Of a DNA stretch of 64,000 bases, positions 42,941 to 51,509 are shown piece by piece (within the stretch, counting starts at the first letter, position 1; every line of letters starts with the position of its first letter). The notes beneath the pieces were generated by a model, which saw nothing but the letters and a program-made list of their open reading frames with translations, searched no databases and was not told the DNA's origin. Location of the stretch: contig NC_015681.1 of assembly GCF_000217795.1 (NCBI RefSeq), forward strand, positions 735,244 to 799,243. Reading direction: 5' to 3'. Source of the DNA: Thermodesulfatator indicus DSM 15286. Its GTDB lineage: Bacteria; Desulfobacterota; Thermodesulfobacteria; Thermodesulfobacteriales; Thermodesulfatatoraceae. The position numbers and the translations under genes are program-made.

Positions 42941-43130
42941 ATATTTCTTCCCGTGCTGTAATTTTTGAATAAGATTTTACTTTTATAGGTTGATAGAAAC
43001 CTTTAGGCAAAAGCCCTCTCTTTTTAATTTTATATTTTTTCAAGAGCATCTGATAAAACTCCATTAATTCTTTTTTGGCCTCATTGGGTAAGATTTCAAG
43101 GTCTAACTGTTCTTGGTTTAATTCTTCCAT
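42927..43130 (-). CDS. Small putative antitoxin
   Basis: A 67-residue protein (MEELNQEQLDLEILPNEAKK..., then LMEFYQMLLKKYKIKKRGLL), resembling DUF2281-type antitoxins that pair with PIN toxins. ATG 43130 has AGGAGG eight bases upstream; the longer reading to 43160 is not needed. Function inferred from overlap with the PIN gene. Confidence 0.72.
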   Translation of the reverse strand: MEELNQEQLDLEILPNEAKKELMEFYQMLLKKYKIKKRGLLPKGFYQPIKVKSYSKITAREEIYERR

Positions 43131-43169
43131 TTTTGGTCCTCCTGCATTTTTTACTATCATTAAGTTTTT

Positions 43170-43245
43170 TAAATTCCACCAAACGAATTTATAATCTTTA
43201 GCTTCCCCTCAATCACTTGATAACATTCCCACAATCACCTGTCCA
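43170..43245 (-). pseudogene. 3' remnant of a second PIN gene
   Basis: Minus strand reads QVIEGKLKIINSFGGI and stop, matching QVIENRLKIVNPFSGI at the end of the intact PIN gene (42494). Nothing of the remaining gene is present; an upstream GGACAGGTGATTGTGGGAAT looks like a second, out-of-frame copy of the same piece. Confidence 0.7.
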
Positions 43246-43252
43246 TTTGATT

Positions 43253-43353
43253 TTAGTGTTAGTGTTGGTGCTAGTGTTGGTGCTAGTGCTGGTGCTAGTG
43301 CTGGTGTTAGTGTTGGTGTTAGTGCTCCTACCACTACCACTAGCACTAACACT
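43253..43353. repeat. GTGTTA/GTGCTG hexamer array 3 with hairpin end
   Basis: About fourteen hexamer units (GTGTTA, GTGTTG, GTGCTA, GTGCTG) followed by CCTACCACTACCACT. GTGTTAGTGCT (43316-43326) and AGCACTAACAC (43342-43352) form a perfect 11-bp stem. It abuts the stop codon of the ATPase gene at 43356. Confidence 0.88.
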
Positions 43354-43355
43354 CA

Positions 43356-44426
43356 TTAACCCGCCCTCTCAAGCAAAATCTCCATTCCCTTCTCATATAT
43401 CCGGCTGTTGCCAGTTACCTTGAGCTCCAGCGGATCATAAAATAGTATCTCTTTCTCCGCCCAGGCCTGCAGAATCCTCCTTTTATCCGCCTTTAATCCG
43501 CTTATATCAAAATACCCTTTATCCACTATCTCTTTCGCCACCTTCACAAAAAACTCTGTCTCCTCTTCACCAAACTCGGCTAAATACTCATCTATCTCCG
43601 TATACGCCAACCAGGCTTCTCTTTTTAAAAATTCTTCTAAATTCTCTCCCTTCTTCCTGGCTTTTATTGCTTCTAAAATAAATGAAATAGCGCCACCTAA
43701 ATACTCCCAAATAACCTCTATTTCTTCTTTCCTGAAATTCTCTATTTGAAGCCATTCAAAAACTTTCTCTCTGCTTAGATGGTCTATCTTTTTAAACCTA
43801 CTCGTAGCTTTCATCCTTGCATCATTATATATCCGCTCTATAAATACCGTGTTTGACGTAAGAATAACCACATGGCCTAAATGCTTCTCTTTTGTCAGGC
43901 TTACACAAAAGTTTAAAAACTCCTTGAGCAGCTCCCTATTGCTATTTATGTATAAATCCTGAAGCTTCTGTATCTCATCTATTATTAAAATCGGCCTCTT
44001 ATTTTGCGCTTGGTTCTCTATCTCTTCCATCAACGCCTCAAATAAATCTTTCTCCCGCGCTTCTATTTCCTTGATCTTCTTCCTCTCTATAGAAAACACC
44101 CTTAATGAAAAACTCTTGTTACTCTCTACGGTTTCCTTATACACGTCGTCCGGCACTATAAACGCATGCAAAAACGTCTTATAGCTGGAAATCAGCTTGC
44201 GGCGCAAATTTATGTACTTCACCCAGAATTTGCTCTTCTCCCACCAAGCGCCCTCTCCTAGCAGCTTCTTCTCCACCACATACTCTATCACCGTCGTCTT
44301 ACCGCTTGACTTCGGCCCATATACCCAGAGTATCCTCTGCGGAACTTCATTAAACCAGTCAACAAAAAACTCTATCTCCTCTTCCCTATCTATAAACGGC
44401 GCCCCGCGGTAGGTCTCTATCTTCAT
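43356..44426 (-). CDS. Archaeal-type ATPase (P-loop STAND-like)
   Basis: A 356-residue ATP-binding protein of the archaeal ATPase family: FIDREEEIEFFVDWF, Walker A WVYGPKSSGKTTVIEYV (about 33-48), Walker B PILIIDEIQKLQDL (about 147-160), sensor VVILTSNTVF, and a winged-helix-like C-terminus (GYFDISGLKADKRRILQAW). These ATPases are abundant in archaea and thermophiles and have no settled role, so lateral transfer is likely. It precedes the PIN module and follows a four-helix-bundle fragment, which it overlaps by four bases. Confidence 0.85.
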   Translation of the reverse strand: MKIETYRGAPFIDREEEIEFFVDWFNEVPQRILWVYGPKSSGKTTVIEYVVEKKLLGEGAWWEKSKFWVKYINLRRKLISSYKTFLHAFIVPDDVYKETVESNKSFSLRVFSIERKKIKEIEAREKDLFEALMEEIENQAQNKRPILIIDEIQKLQDLYINSNRELLKEFLNFCVSLTKEKHLGHVVILTSNTVFIERIYNDARMKATSRFKKIDHLSREKVFEWLQIENFRKEEIEVIWEYLGGAISFILEAIKARKKGENLEEFLKREAWLAYTEIDEYLAEFGEEETEFFVKVAKEIVDKGYFDISGLKADKRRILQAWAEKEILFYDPLELKVTGNSRIYEKGMEILLERAG

Positions 44427-44695
44427 TTTCTACTCCGTTTTGGTTTAGAGGTTGTAAAAGAAAGAAAATATCTTAATTCTTCCAGAAAACTTCGGGGAAT
44501 ATAAAGATTCCTTAAATATTCTTTCTTGGTTTTCTTCGAATGTCCTTCAACAATGTTTGCAGGCACAGAATAAGTGGCTCTTTTAATTTGATCTCCAAGA
44601 GAATAAGTCTCTGCCCTGGAAAAATCTCTTGTCAAACTATAGACTCCTAGTACCATATCGTGAGCCTTCTGCCATACTACTATTATTCCGAGCAT
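44423..44695 (-). pseudogene. Four-helix-bundle gene cut by a dispersed repeat
   Basis: The reading IIVVWQKAHDMVLGVYSLTRDFSRAETYSLGDQIKRATYSVPANIVEGHSKKTKKEYLRNLYIPRSFLEELRYFL is an S23/IVP protein that lacks its last third and its own first codons. The N-terminal residues MLGI come from the right end of dispersed repeat copy d (TGCTCGGAATAATA), which supplies a chance ATG. Probably non-functional, but a short product cannot be excluded. Confidence 0.72.
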
Positions 44696-44845
44696 TTTTG
44701 CACGACCAAACGTTATTACAAGGCTCCATAATAGCCCTGCCCTCTCTTTGTCACTGCGAGGCCTCGTTAGAGGCCGAAGCAGTCTCACAGACCCCTTCGC
44801 TGCGCTCGGGACAAGGATTGCTTTGCTCTGCTCGCAATGACAGGG
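44683..44845 (-). repeat. Dispersed composite repeat, copy d
   Basis: On the minus strand it runs from TGTCATTGCGAGCAGAGC through CGAGCGCAGCGAAGGGGTC, GAGACTGCTTCGGCCTCTAA, CGAGGCCTCGCAGTGACAAA to a diverged right half ending TGCTCGGAATAATA. It sits between two four-helix-bundle gene fragments. Confidence 0.8.
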
Positions 44846-45018
44846 AATAAGAAAATATCTTAGCCCCTCAAGCGAGCCTCTAAGATATAATGATACCTTA
44901 AAAATTCTTTCTTGCTACGTTTAGAAGTCCCCTCAACTATGTTTGCAGGCACAGAATAAGCCAACCTTTTAAAATCTTTTAGCAATTCATAAGCTTTCTA
45001 CCATATTACCAAATTATC
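44845..45018 (-). pseudogene. Degenerate four-helix-bundle gene copy
   Basis: Minus strand reads NLVIW, stop, KAYELLKDFKRLAYSVPANIVEGTSKRSKKEFLRYHYILEARLRG, stop, DIFLF. It aligns with the fragment at 44423 (VVWQKAHD..., ATYSVPANIVEGHSKKTKKEYLRNLYI) but has in-frame stops and an internal deletion of about 20 codons. Confidence 0.78.
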
Positions 45019-45085
45019 ACCTCTACACCCTCTACAACATCTACCCTCCCAAAATTTTAAAAGATTACTTTGGCCGTTTCCAATT

Positions 45086-45114
45086 TTGCAAAACAGGACA
45101 AAAGTGGCTAAGAT
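45086..45114 (+). promoter_or_regulatory. Promoter of the yebC-ruvCAB-panB operon
   Basis: TTGCAA (45086-45091), 17-base spacer, TAAGAT (45109-45114), about 35 bases ahead of the yebC ATG. It reads away from the accessory region and is the only good sigma-70-like pair in the gap. Confidence 0.6.
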
Positions 45115-45148
45115 TTGCCAAGAAGAACAAAAAGGAGAGAGGTGAGTT

Positions 45149-45907
45149 ATGGCAGGGCACTCTCATTGGGCACAGATAAAGCGTAAAAAAGCAGCTCAGG
45201 ATGCCAAGCGAGGCAAGATTTTTACCAAGCTTATCCGGGAAATTATGGTAGCCGCTCGCATGGGCGGAGGAGACCCCAGTGCTAACCCGCGTTTACGTGC
45301 TGCTATCCAGGCCGCCAAAGCCGCTAATATGCCCAAAGAAAACATTGAACGGGCTATTCGTAAAGGCACTGGTCAAGAACCTGGTACAACCTGGGAAGAG
45401 GTTACCTACGAGGGTTACGGCCCCGGTGGTGTGGCTGTTCTTATAAAAAGCGTTACTGATAACAAAAGGCGCACGGTTTCTGAATTAAGACACATCTTTA
45501 GCAAATGTGGTGGAAATCTGGCCGAGCCTGGAGCAGTAGCCTGGGTGTTTGAACAAAAAGGGCTTATTCTTGTAAATCGCAACGAAACAGATGAAGAAAA
45601 ACTCCTTGAAGCTGCTCTGGAGGCTGGAGCTGAAGATGTCAGAGAATACGAAAGCGAATTTGAAATTATCACCCTTCCAGAGGATCTTGAAAACGTCAAA
45701 AAAGCTTTAGAAGAAGCTGGTTTTGTCATCCAGTCAGCAAGGGTTACCATGGTTCCTAAGTCAACGGTTAAAATAGAAGACGAAAAAACTGCTCAGCAAA
45801 TGCTTCGCCTCATGGAAACCCTAGAAGACCACGACGACGTCCAGCAGGTTTACGCTAATTTTGATATTCCAGACGAACTCATGGAACGGGTAGGTGCAAA
45901 TATTTAA
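45149..45907 (+). CDS. yebC: YebC/PmpR family protein
   Basis: A 252-residue YebC/TACO1-family protein: [53 protein letters not shown] is the fixed N-terminus, and [22 protein letters not shown] the central motif. Family members are described as transcription regulators and, more recently, as factors that help ribosomes through proline runs. GGAGAGAGGTGAG precedes the ATG. First gene of the ruv operon, sharing one base with ruvC (TAATG). Confidence 0.97.
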   Translation: MAGHSHWAQIKRKKAAQDAKRGKIFTKLIREIMVAARMGGGDPSANPRLRAAIQAAKAANMPKENIERAIRKGTGQEPGTTWEEVTYEGYGPGGVAVLIKSVTDNKRRTVSELRHIFSKCGGNLAEPGAVAWVFEQKGLILVNRNETDEEKLLEAALEAGAEDVREYESEFEIITLPEDLENVKKALEEAGFVIQSARVTMVPKSTVKIEDEKTAQQMLRLMETLEDHDDVQQVYANFDIPDELMERVGANI

Positions 45908-46383
45908 TGAGAGTTCTAGGGATAGACCCAGGGTCTCGAGTAACAGGCTTTGGCCTGGTGGAAAAGGGTGACGTCCCTTTGGCTTGGGGAGTAATTCGCC
46001 TTAAAGAGAAAGACTTGGCCCAACGTCTTTTTCGCATATATTCTGAGATTCTCGCTATCATAAAACAGTTTGAGCCAGAAGTTATTGCTTTTGAAGAGGT
46101 TATTCCTGAGACTTATCCGCGGGCAGCTCTTAAGCTGGGCCAGGCTCAAGGGGCTGCCCTTCTGGCCGCAGCCCACGCCAAAATACCAGTATTCTTTTAT
46201 CATCCCTTGGAGATAAAAAAGGCTATCACTGGCTATGGGAATGCCTCTAAAGAACAACTGCGCTATATGGTAATAAACATTCTTGGCCTTGAAGAAGAAC
46301 TTCCTGTTGACGCTTCAGACGCTCTCTCTGTAGCCCTTTATCATTTGCAAAATCATAAATGGGAAAATGTTAGCTCAAGTTAA
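45907..46383 (+). CDS. ruvC: Holliday junction resolvase RuvC
   Basis: A 158-residue RNase-H-fold endonuclease that cuts Holliday junctions. The first catalytic Asp is D7 (VLGIDPGSRVTGFGLV); the others are in FEEVIPETYPRAALKLGQAQGAAL and PVDASDALSVALYH. Overlaps yebC by one base and ruvA by 17. Confidence 0.97.
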   Translation: MRVLGIDPGSRVTGFGLVEKGDVPLAWGVIRLKEKDLAQRLFRIYSEILAIIKQFEPEVIAFEEVIPETYPRAALKLGQAQGAALLAAAHAKIPVFFYHPLEIKKAITGYGNASKEQLRYMVINILGLEEELPVDASDALSVALYHLQNHKWENVSSS

Positions 46384-46933
46384 AGGTAAAATCGTAAAAA
46401 AAATCCCAGGTAAAGTCTTTATGGCCACGGGGCCGGTGGTGCTTGAAGTTACCGTGCCCTTAAATTTGAGCCAAAATCTTCCTCAAGAAGGCGAAGACTA
46501 CACTCTTTACACCACCTTGCGCTTACGAGGAGAAGTCCTTGAGCTCTATGGCTTTAACAGCTGGGACAACAAGATTTTCTTCGAAAAACTTATTTCTATT
46601 TCTTCGTTAGGGCCAAGGCTTGCCTTGAATATCCTTTCAGTTTTTGAACCTGAAGAATTCATAGAAGCAGTGGCCAAAAACGATGTCAAAAAGCTATCTG
46701 AGGTCCCGGGCATTGGCCCCAGACGGGCAGAAAAACTTTGCGTAGAATTGCGTGCGCGCCTTGAGCTTTCGCCTCAAACACAAAGTCCTTTATGGAATGA
46801 AGCGCTCTCAGCCCTGTTGAACCTCGGCTTTGCCGAAAAAGAAGCCCGCAAGGCCTTAAAAAATGTTTTTAAAGAGGGAGAAGATCTTACAGTCTTGATT
46901 AAAGAGGCCCTTAAGAGACTTTCAAATGGCTAA
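46367..46933 (+). CDS. ruvA: Holliday junction DNA helicase subunit RuvA
   Basis: A 188-residue RuvA: OB-fold N-terminus ([18 protein letters not shown]), helix-hairpin-helix pair ([19 protein letters not shown] and [19 protein letters not shown], about 72-125) and C-terminal UBA-like domain III ([22 protein letters not shown]) that contacts RuvB. Overlaps ruvC and ruvB (8 bases). Confidence 0.97.
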   Translation: MLAQVKGKIVKKIPGKVFMATGPVVLEVTVPLNLSQNLPQEGEDYTLYTTLRLRGEVLELYGFNSWDNKIFFEKLISISSLGPRLALNILSVFEPEEFIEAVAKNDVKKLSEVPGIGPRRAEKLCVELRARLELSPQTQSPLWNEALSALLNLGFAEKEARKALKNVFKEGEDLTVLIKEALKRLSNG

Positions 46934-47894
46934 CGTGGAGATACGTCCTAAAAACCTTGCTGATTACATTGGCCAGGAAGACGTAAAAAGAGAACTCAGC
47001 GTTTATCTAAAAGCAGCCAAAGCCCGCGGCGAGGCCCTTGACCACGTTTTGCTAACCGGGTTTCCTGGCCTGGGTAAGACTACACTTGCCCACATCATTG
47101 CCCATGAACTCGGAAGCAAACTCCACGTGACTTCTGGGGCAGCCCTAGAACGCCCTGGGGATCTAGCCGCCATCCTTTCAAGCCTCTCAGAAAGAGACGT
47201 GCTTTTTGTGGACGAAATACACCGTCTGCCTAGCTCTGTAGAAGAGATTCTTTATCCAGCCATGGAAGACTTTAAGCTTGACATCGTAGTGGGCAAAGGC
47301 CCTGGGGCACGTATTCTAAGGCTTAGTCTTCCGCGTTTCACTCTAGTAGGAGCCACTACCAGAAGTGGCCTTCTGTCTGCCCCCTTAAGAGACCGCTTTG
47401 GCATAACCTTCAAATTGGATTTTTATAACGAAGAGGAGCTTTTAGCCATTGTACTTCAAACCGCTAAAGCCCTTGATATTGAAATAGACCGGGAAGGGGC
47501 CTTAGAAATTGCCAAACGTTCCCGGGGAACACCGCGTATTGCTAACCGCCTATTAAAGCGCGTGGTGGACTTTGCTTGTGTGGAAAAAGTAGAAATTATT
47601 ACTAGAGAACTGGCGAGAAAAGCCCTTTCTCTTATGGACCTAGATGATATAGGGCTTGGGCCGTTTGATCGCAAGCTCCTTAAAGTAATCATGGAAAAAT
47701 TTGATGGGGGCCCGGTGGGGCTTGATACTCTGGCCACAGCCCTTTGTGAAGACCCGCGTACCCTGGAAGACGTTTATGAACCTTTCCTCATCAGGCTCGG
47801 CTTTATCCGTAGAACCAAAAGAGGACGGGTGATAACTAACCGCACTTACGAATATTTTGCCAAAAGGGGTATAAGTCATGGCAAACTTTTCTAA
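46926..47894 (+). CDS. ruvB: Holliday junction DNA helicase motor RuvB
   Basis: A 322-residue AAA+ motor. [18 protein letters not shown], Walker [20 protein letters not shown], Walker [12 protein letters not shown], sensor [21 protein letters not shown] and the winged-helix end ([34 protein letters not shown]) are all present. Drives branch migration with RuvA. Overlaps panB by 17 bases. Confidence 0.98.
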   Translation: MANVEIRPKNLADYIGQEDVKRELSVYLKAAKARGEALDHVLLTGFPGLGKTTLAHIIAHELGSKLHVTSGAALERPGDLAAILSSLSERDVLFVDEIHRLPSSVEEILYPAMEDFKLDIVVGKGPGARILRLSLPRFTLVGATTRSGLLSAPLRDRFGITFKLDFYNEEELLAIVLQTAKALDIEIDREGALEIAKRSRGTPRIANRLLKRVVDFACVEKVEIITRELARKALSLMDLDDIGLGPFDRKLLKVIMEKFDGGPVGLDTLATALCEDPRTLEDVYEPFLIRLGFIRRTKRGRVITNRTYEYFAKRGISHGKLF

Positions 47895-48732
47895 AATAAC
47901 GGTACCCGAGCTTATAGCTAAAAAAGGCCGGGAAAAAATTTGTGCCCTTACGGCCTATGATGTCCTCTGGGCCAGGCTCCTTGACGAAGCAGGTATTGAT
48001 TTAATCTTGGTGGGAGACTCTGCGGCTATGATCGTCCTCGGCTATGAAGACACCCTTCCCATCACCATGGAAGAGATGCTTATTTTTGCCAGAGCCGTTT
48101 CTCGCGGAGCAAAAAGAGCGCTGGTGGTGGGTGATATGCCCTTTCTTTCTTATCAGATAAGCCCCGAAGAGGCTATAAAAAACGCCGGGCGTTTCCTTAA
48201 AGAAGGCGGCTGTCAGGCGGTAAAAATAGAAGGCGGCGAAGAGATGGCCGAAACCATAGCAGCGGTAGTAAAAGCCGGTATCCCGGTCATGGGCCATATA
48301 GGGCTCACTCCCCAGCGAGCCCATGCCCTTGGCGGCTTTAAAGTCCAAGGGCGTGACCTTGAATCAGCTAAGAAACTTATAAACGATGCCAAGGCCCTTG
48401 AAGATGCAGGAGTGTTTTCTTTGGTGCTTGAGTGCGTACCCAAAGAGCTTGCCGCTTATATTACCAGGGAAGTTTCGGTCCCCACCATTGGCATTGGCGC
48501 CGGACCTCATTGTGATGGCCAGATCCTTGTACTTCCAGATCTGCTTGGACTTTTTGAGGCCTTTAGACCTAAGTTTGTCAAGTTTTATGCCAATTTTGCC
48601 GAAGAAGGCCGCAAGGCCCTAAATGCCTACTTACAGGAAGTAAAAGAAGGGGTATTCCCCGGGGCTAAAGAAAGTTTTTCTTTGAGTGACGAAGTCAAGA
48701 AAGCTTTAGGGATTAATGTAGGGGAGGCCTAA
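47878..48732 (+). CDS. panB: 3-methyl-2-oxobutanoate hydroxymethyltransferase
   Basis: First committed enzyme of pantothenate/CoA synthesis, 284 residues. [46 protein letters not shown] opens the TIM barrel, with the metal-binding DS pair; VKIEGG and [21 protein letters not shown] follow. Translation is probably coupled to ruvB. GGGGAGGC / GCCTCCC around the stop codon (48721-48742) forms a hairpin but no U-run follows. Confidence 0.97.
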   Translation: MANFSKITVPELIAKKGREKICALTAYDVLWARLLDEAGIDLILVGDSAAMIVLGYEDTLPITMEEMLIFARAVSRGAKRALVVGDMPFLSYQISPEEAIKNAGRFLKEGGCQAVKIEGGEEMAETIAAVVKAGIPVMGHIGLTPQRAHALGGFKVQGRDLESAKKLINDAKALEDAGVFSLVLECVPKELAAYITREVSVPTIGIGAGPHCDGQILVLPDLLGLFEAFRPKFVKFYANFAEEGRKALNAYLQEVKEGVFPGAKESFSLSDEVKKALGINVGEA

Positions 48733-48742
48733 AAGCCTCCCT
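48721..48742. terminator. Hairpin at the panB end, weak terminator candidate
   Basis: GGGAGGC CTAAAA GCCTCCC spans the panB stop codon in the 31-base space to the convergent hdrA-like gene. It lacks a T-run on either strand, so intrinsic termination is doubtful. Confidence 0.35.
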
Positions 48743-48763
48743 ATATTAAAAAATTGTCAAAAA

Positions 48764-51040
48764 TTACGAATTCTTTAAACTATCACGCATAGAACGTAAC
48801 ACTTTAGCCAGTTTAGGCCACATAGTCACCCCGATAAACTCCCAGCGAGCTATTTTAGGAATACCTATTTCTTTAAAAATCTTTTCCATAAACTTAAAAC
48901 GCCGTGTTTCCATATCATTTCCCCAGAGATGATGACAATTTTTAGGCGGGCAACCAGCTACCAATACCCCGTCAGCTAGATCTCTAGCAAGAATTTCAAA
49001 CACTATTTCGGGATTAAGTGAAGCAGAACATCTAATTCTAATACTTCTGTAACCTTCTGGAATCTTTTCTCCGTAAACTCCCATCAGATCTCCCGCAGCG
49101 TAAGAACACCAGTAACACAAGAAAGCCAGAAGCCGAGGTTCACCAGGGGGGCAGTTTTCAAAGGCTACTTCAGCCATCTTTAGTAGCTGATGGTCTTCAA
49201 GGTTTAATAGCCTTATGGCCTTTGAACCGCAGGTAGCCGAACAAAGCCCGCAACCTTTACAAAGGGCAGCTTCTATCCGGGCACCGTTTTCGTCAAAGTT
49301 TATCGCCCCGTGAGGGCAGACCGCCACACACATTCCACAACGAGAACATTTTTCCGTTTCAACTACGGAAACATACTTGGCCTCACGCCCTTTTAAGGCC
49401 TCATGGATCCTTAAGGCCGCGGCCTGTCCTGATTCTACGCTTTCTTGAACGTCTTTAAAGCCTTTGGCCGTACCTACGGCAAAGACTCTTTCCACATGAG
49501 TTTCGAGAGGATTTATAACCCTTGGCTGAAATTCGTAAGGGAAGCCATACTGGTCTAGCTCAACTCCAAACATTTTGGCTATTTTGACGCCAGAGGGTAC
49601 CAGAGGTTCGGCAAGGACTACCAAATCCGCCTCAAATTCTCCATCTTTAGTAACCACTTTAAGCCAGCCCTCTTCGCCTGGTTCAACTTTTTCTACCTCG
49701 GTTTGTAGGAAACCAACTCCTTTAGCTTCTGCTTCCCGACGAAAGGCCTCAAAAGCCCGGCCACAGGAACGCAAGCTCTTGTAATAAACGTTTACTTCAG
49801 TACCAAGGTAGGCCATGGATAAGCGCACGGCGTGTTTCATGGCCGCCAAACAGCAAAGTCTTGAGCAATAGCCTACTTCGTCTTTCTGGCAGAGAACAAA
49901 AGCTATGCTTATAGGTGGTTTGCCTTTGAACTTATTGGCCCAAAGCCTTTCAAATTCAAGCATGGTAACAACATTTGGCAGGTGGTAGGAAAGCTTTTCA
50001 AAGGCATTCATATCATAACCGGAAAAACCAGTAGCTAAAGCTACGGCTCCATAGGTTTCTTCAAAGATTTCTGGTTTGGCTTGAAGATCAATGGCCCCGG
50101 TGGGACAGACTTTCTCGCATTCACCACATTCTGTACAGGCTTCCCTTATCAGGTGATACACGTTGGGAACCGCCAGCTTAAAGCTCTTGTCTATAACTTT
50201 GCGATCTTTGAGACCTATATCAAAATCATTGGGAACGGTTTCAGGGCATACCACCGCACACTCTCCACAACCCATACACTTTTTAGGATCTACGAACTGA
50301 GGCCCCTTTTCTATGGTGACGATAAAATTACCGTCTTTCTTTTTGACTTCGGTAACTTTAGAAGAAAGGAACAAAGAAACGTTATCCTGCCAAAGGGTTT
50401 CACGGGCTATAACCGGCCCAATACACTCGCTGGTACAAACCGAAGGGTAACCTTCTGATTGCCAAAGAAGAGGAATCTGGCAGGCGTGGCCGCCAATATA
50501 CGACTTTTCCTCTACCAGGGTAACTTTTACTCCCAGATCTCCCAGACTTTTGGCACAACTCATTCCCGCCACTCCGGCTCCGATTACTAAGGCTTTTTGG
50601 GCAATTTCTCGTGAAGCATGGGCTGGCTGGTTAGTGATGAGCTTTTCAAAACCCATTTGAAGCAGGTCAAGGGCTTTGGCGGTGGTGGCCGAAGAATCTT
50701 CATGAATCATAAAACATTGCTCTTTTATATTCACAACTTCAGCAAAACCAGGATCTATTCCAAGAAAAGAGAGGAGTTTTCCCAAACGTTTTTCATCAAA
50801 GCTAAGTGAAGAACGCTCAGAACAACCCACAAAAAGCAAGTGGGTAAAGCGCTCTTTGTACTCAGCAAGTTTGTCTTCTGGGCATAAGCAAAAGTCAGAA
50901 AATTTCAAAACAACTTCTACGTCTGGCAAAGATTGGGCTTTTTCAGCCAACGAAGAAAAATCTATTTTCTTTTCCAAAAGGCCTCCACAAGAACACAAAA
51001 CCACGCCTATACTTCTATTTTCATTTTTCAAGGCCCCCAT
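48764..51040 (-). CDS. HdrA-MvhD fusion flavoprotein (QmoB-like)
   Basis: A 758-residue electron-transfer protein. Order: HdrA N-terminal domain with C16/C18 (VVLCSCGG), FAD fold (ALVIGAGVAGMSCAKSLGDLGVKVTLVEE, about 150-180), two ferredoxin clusters inserted near 260-320 (KKCMGCGECAVVCP; CTECGECEKVCPTGAI), two more near 565-610 (CSRCGMCVAVCPHGAI; CKGCGLCSATCGSKAI) and a C-terminal MvhD/FlpD domain (LLAFLCYWCSYAAGDLMG, RIRCSAS, VAGCPPKNCHHLWGN). This plan matches QmoB and other HdrA-MvhD fusions that pass or bifurcate electrons in sulfate reducers. No qmoA/qmoC, aprBA or hdrBC neighbours. AGGAGG touches the ATG, so TTG 51031 is a possible start. Confidence 0.9.
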   Translation of the reverse strand: MGALKNENRSIGVVLCSCGGLLEKKIDFSSLAEKAQSLPDVEVVLKFSDFCLCPEDKLAEYKERFTHLLFVGCSERSSLSFDEKRLGKLLSFLGIDPGFAEVVNIKEQCFMIHEDSSATTAKALDLLQMGFEKLITNQPAHASREIAQKALVIGAGVAGMSCAKSLGDLGVKVTLVEEKSYIGGHACQIPLLWQSEGYPSVCTSECIGPVIARETLWQDNVSLFLSSKVTEVKKKDGNFIVTIEKGPQFVDPKKCMGCGECAVVCPETVPNDFDIGLKDRKVIDKSFKLAVPNVYHLIREACTECGECEKVCPTGAIDLQAKPEIFEETYGAVALATGFSGYDMNAFEKLSYHLPNVVTMLEFERLWANKFKGKPPISIAFVLCQKDEVGYCSRLCCLAAMKHAVRLSMAYLGTEVNVYYKSLRSCGRAFEAFRREAEAKGVGFLQTEVEKVEPGEEGWLKVVTKDGEFEADLVVLAEPLVPSGVKIAKMFGVELDQYGFPYEFQPRVINPLETHVERVFAVGTAKGFKDVQESVESGQAAALRIHEALKGREAKYVSVVETEKCSRCGMCVAVCPHGAINFDENGARIEAALCKGCGLCSATCGSKAIRLLNLEDHQLLKMAEVAFENCPPGEPRLLAFLCYWCSYAAGDLMGVYGEKIPEGYRSIRIRCSASLNPEIVFEILARDLADGVLVAGCPPKNCHHLWGNDMETRRFKFMEKIFKEIGIPKIARWEFIGVTMWPKLAKVLRSMRDSLKNS

Positions 51041-51216
51041 CCTCCTTTGTGTTTTCTTATTTTTTCGCTATACGCCCAGTTTTTTTGTTTGTCAAATTGT
51101 TTCTCAGTATCAAAAAACATTTTTAAATGATTTTGAACAAGCTAAAAGATTTTATTGATGACTAGTCTAAAATTTTTAGAAAATCTTTGAAGATTAAACA
51201 AAAACTTTGTTAATAG

Positions 51217-51403
51217 GTCATTAAACAGGCGACAATTGAGTCATTGCGAACAAAGCGAAACAATCCTTGTCCCGAGCGCAGCGAAGGGATCTGTGAGACT
51301 GCTTCGGCCTCTAACGAGGCCTCGCAGTGACGGCGAGAGTTACTTAGCCTTATCGATTATGTTAGCGATGACACTTTGTTAATTAAAAATGCTCGGATTA
51401 ATA
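51217..51403 (+). repeat. Dispersed composite repeat, copy e (complete)
   Basis: From GTCATTAAACAGGCGACAAT through CGAGCGCAGCGAAGGGATC, GAGACTGCTTCGGCCTCTAA, CGAGGCCTCGCAGTGACGG to ATGCTCGGATTAATA, with TTAATAG on both sides. The gap 51041-51509 otherwise holds the hdrA-like upstream region and the hairpin at 51433. Confidence 0.85.
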
Positions 51404-51432
51404 GTGGGGCTAGTTGATTGATATAAATTAGC

Positions 51433-51460
51433 TCAAGGGGCGGTTATGATCTGCCGCCCC
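51433..51460. terminator. Hairpin GGGGCGG / CCGCCCC
   Basis: AGGGGCGG, ten-base loop, CCGCCCCT downstream of the minus-strand FG-GAP gene. Strong stem but no T-run, so terminator function is uncertain. Confidence 0.4.
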
Positions 51461-51509
51461 TAAACACTAAAGTATAACTGAGCAGTCTATTAAACAGAGT
51501 ATTCCAGAA

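Noticed and set aside
43253-43353. CRISPR array possibility for the hexamer repeats
   Set aside because: Units are six bases without spacers, and no cas genes are present in the window.
43217-43423. 68-codon plus-strand reading with LVLVLVLV sequence
   Set aside because: Pure translation of hexamer array 3; no start signal.
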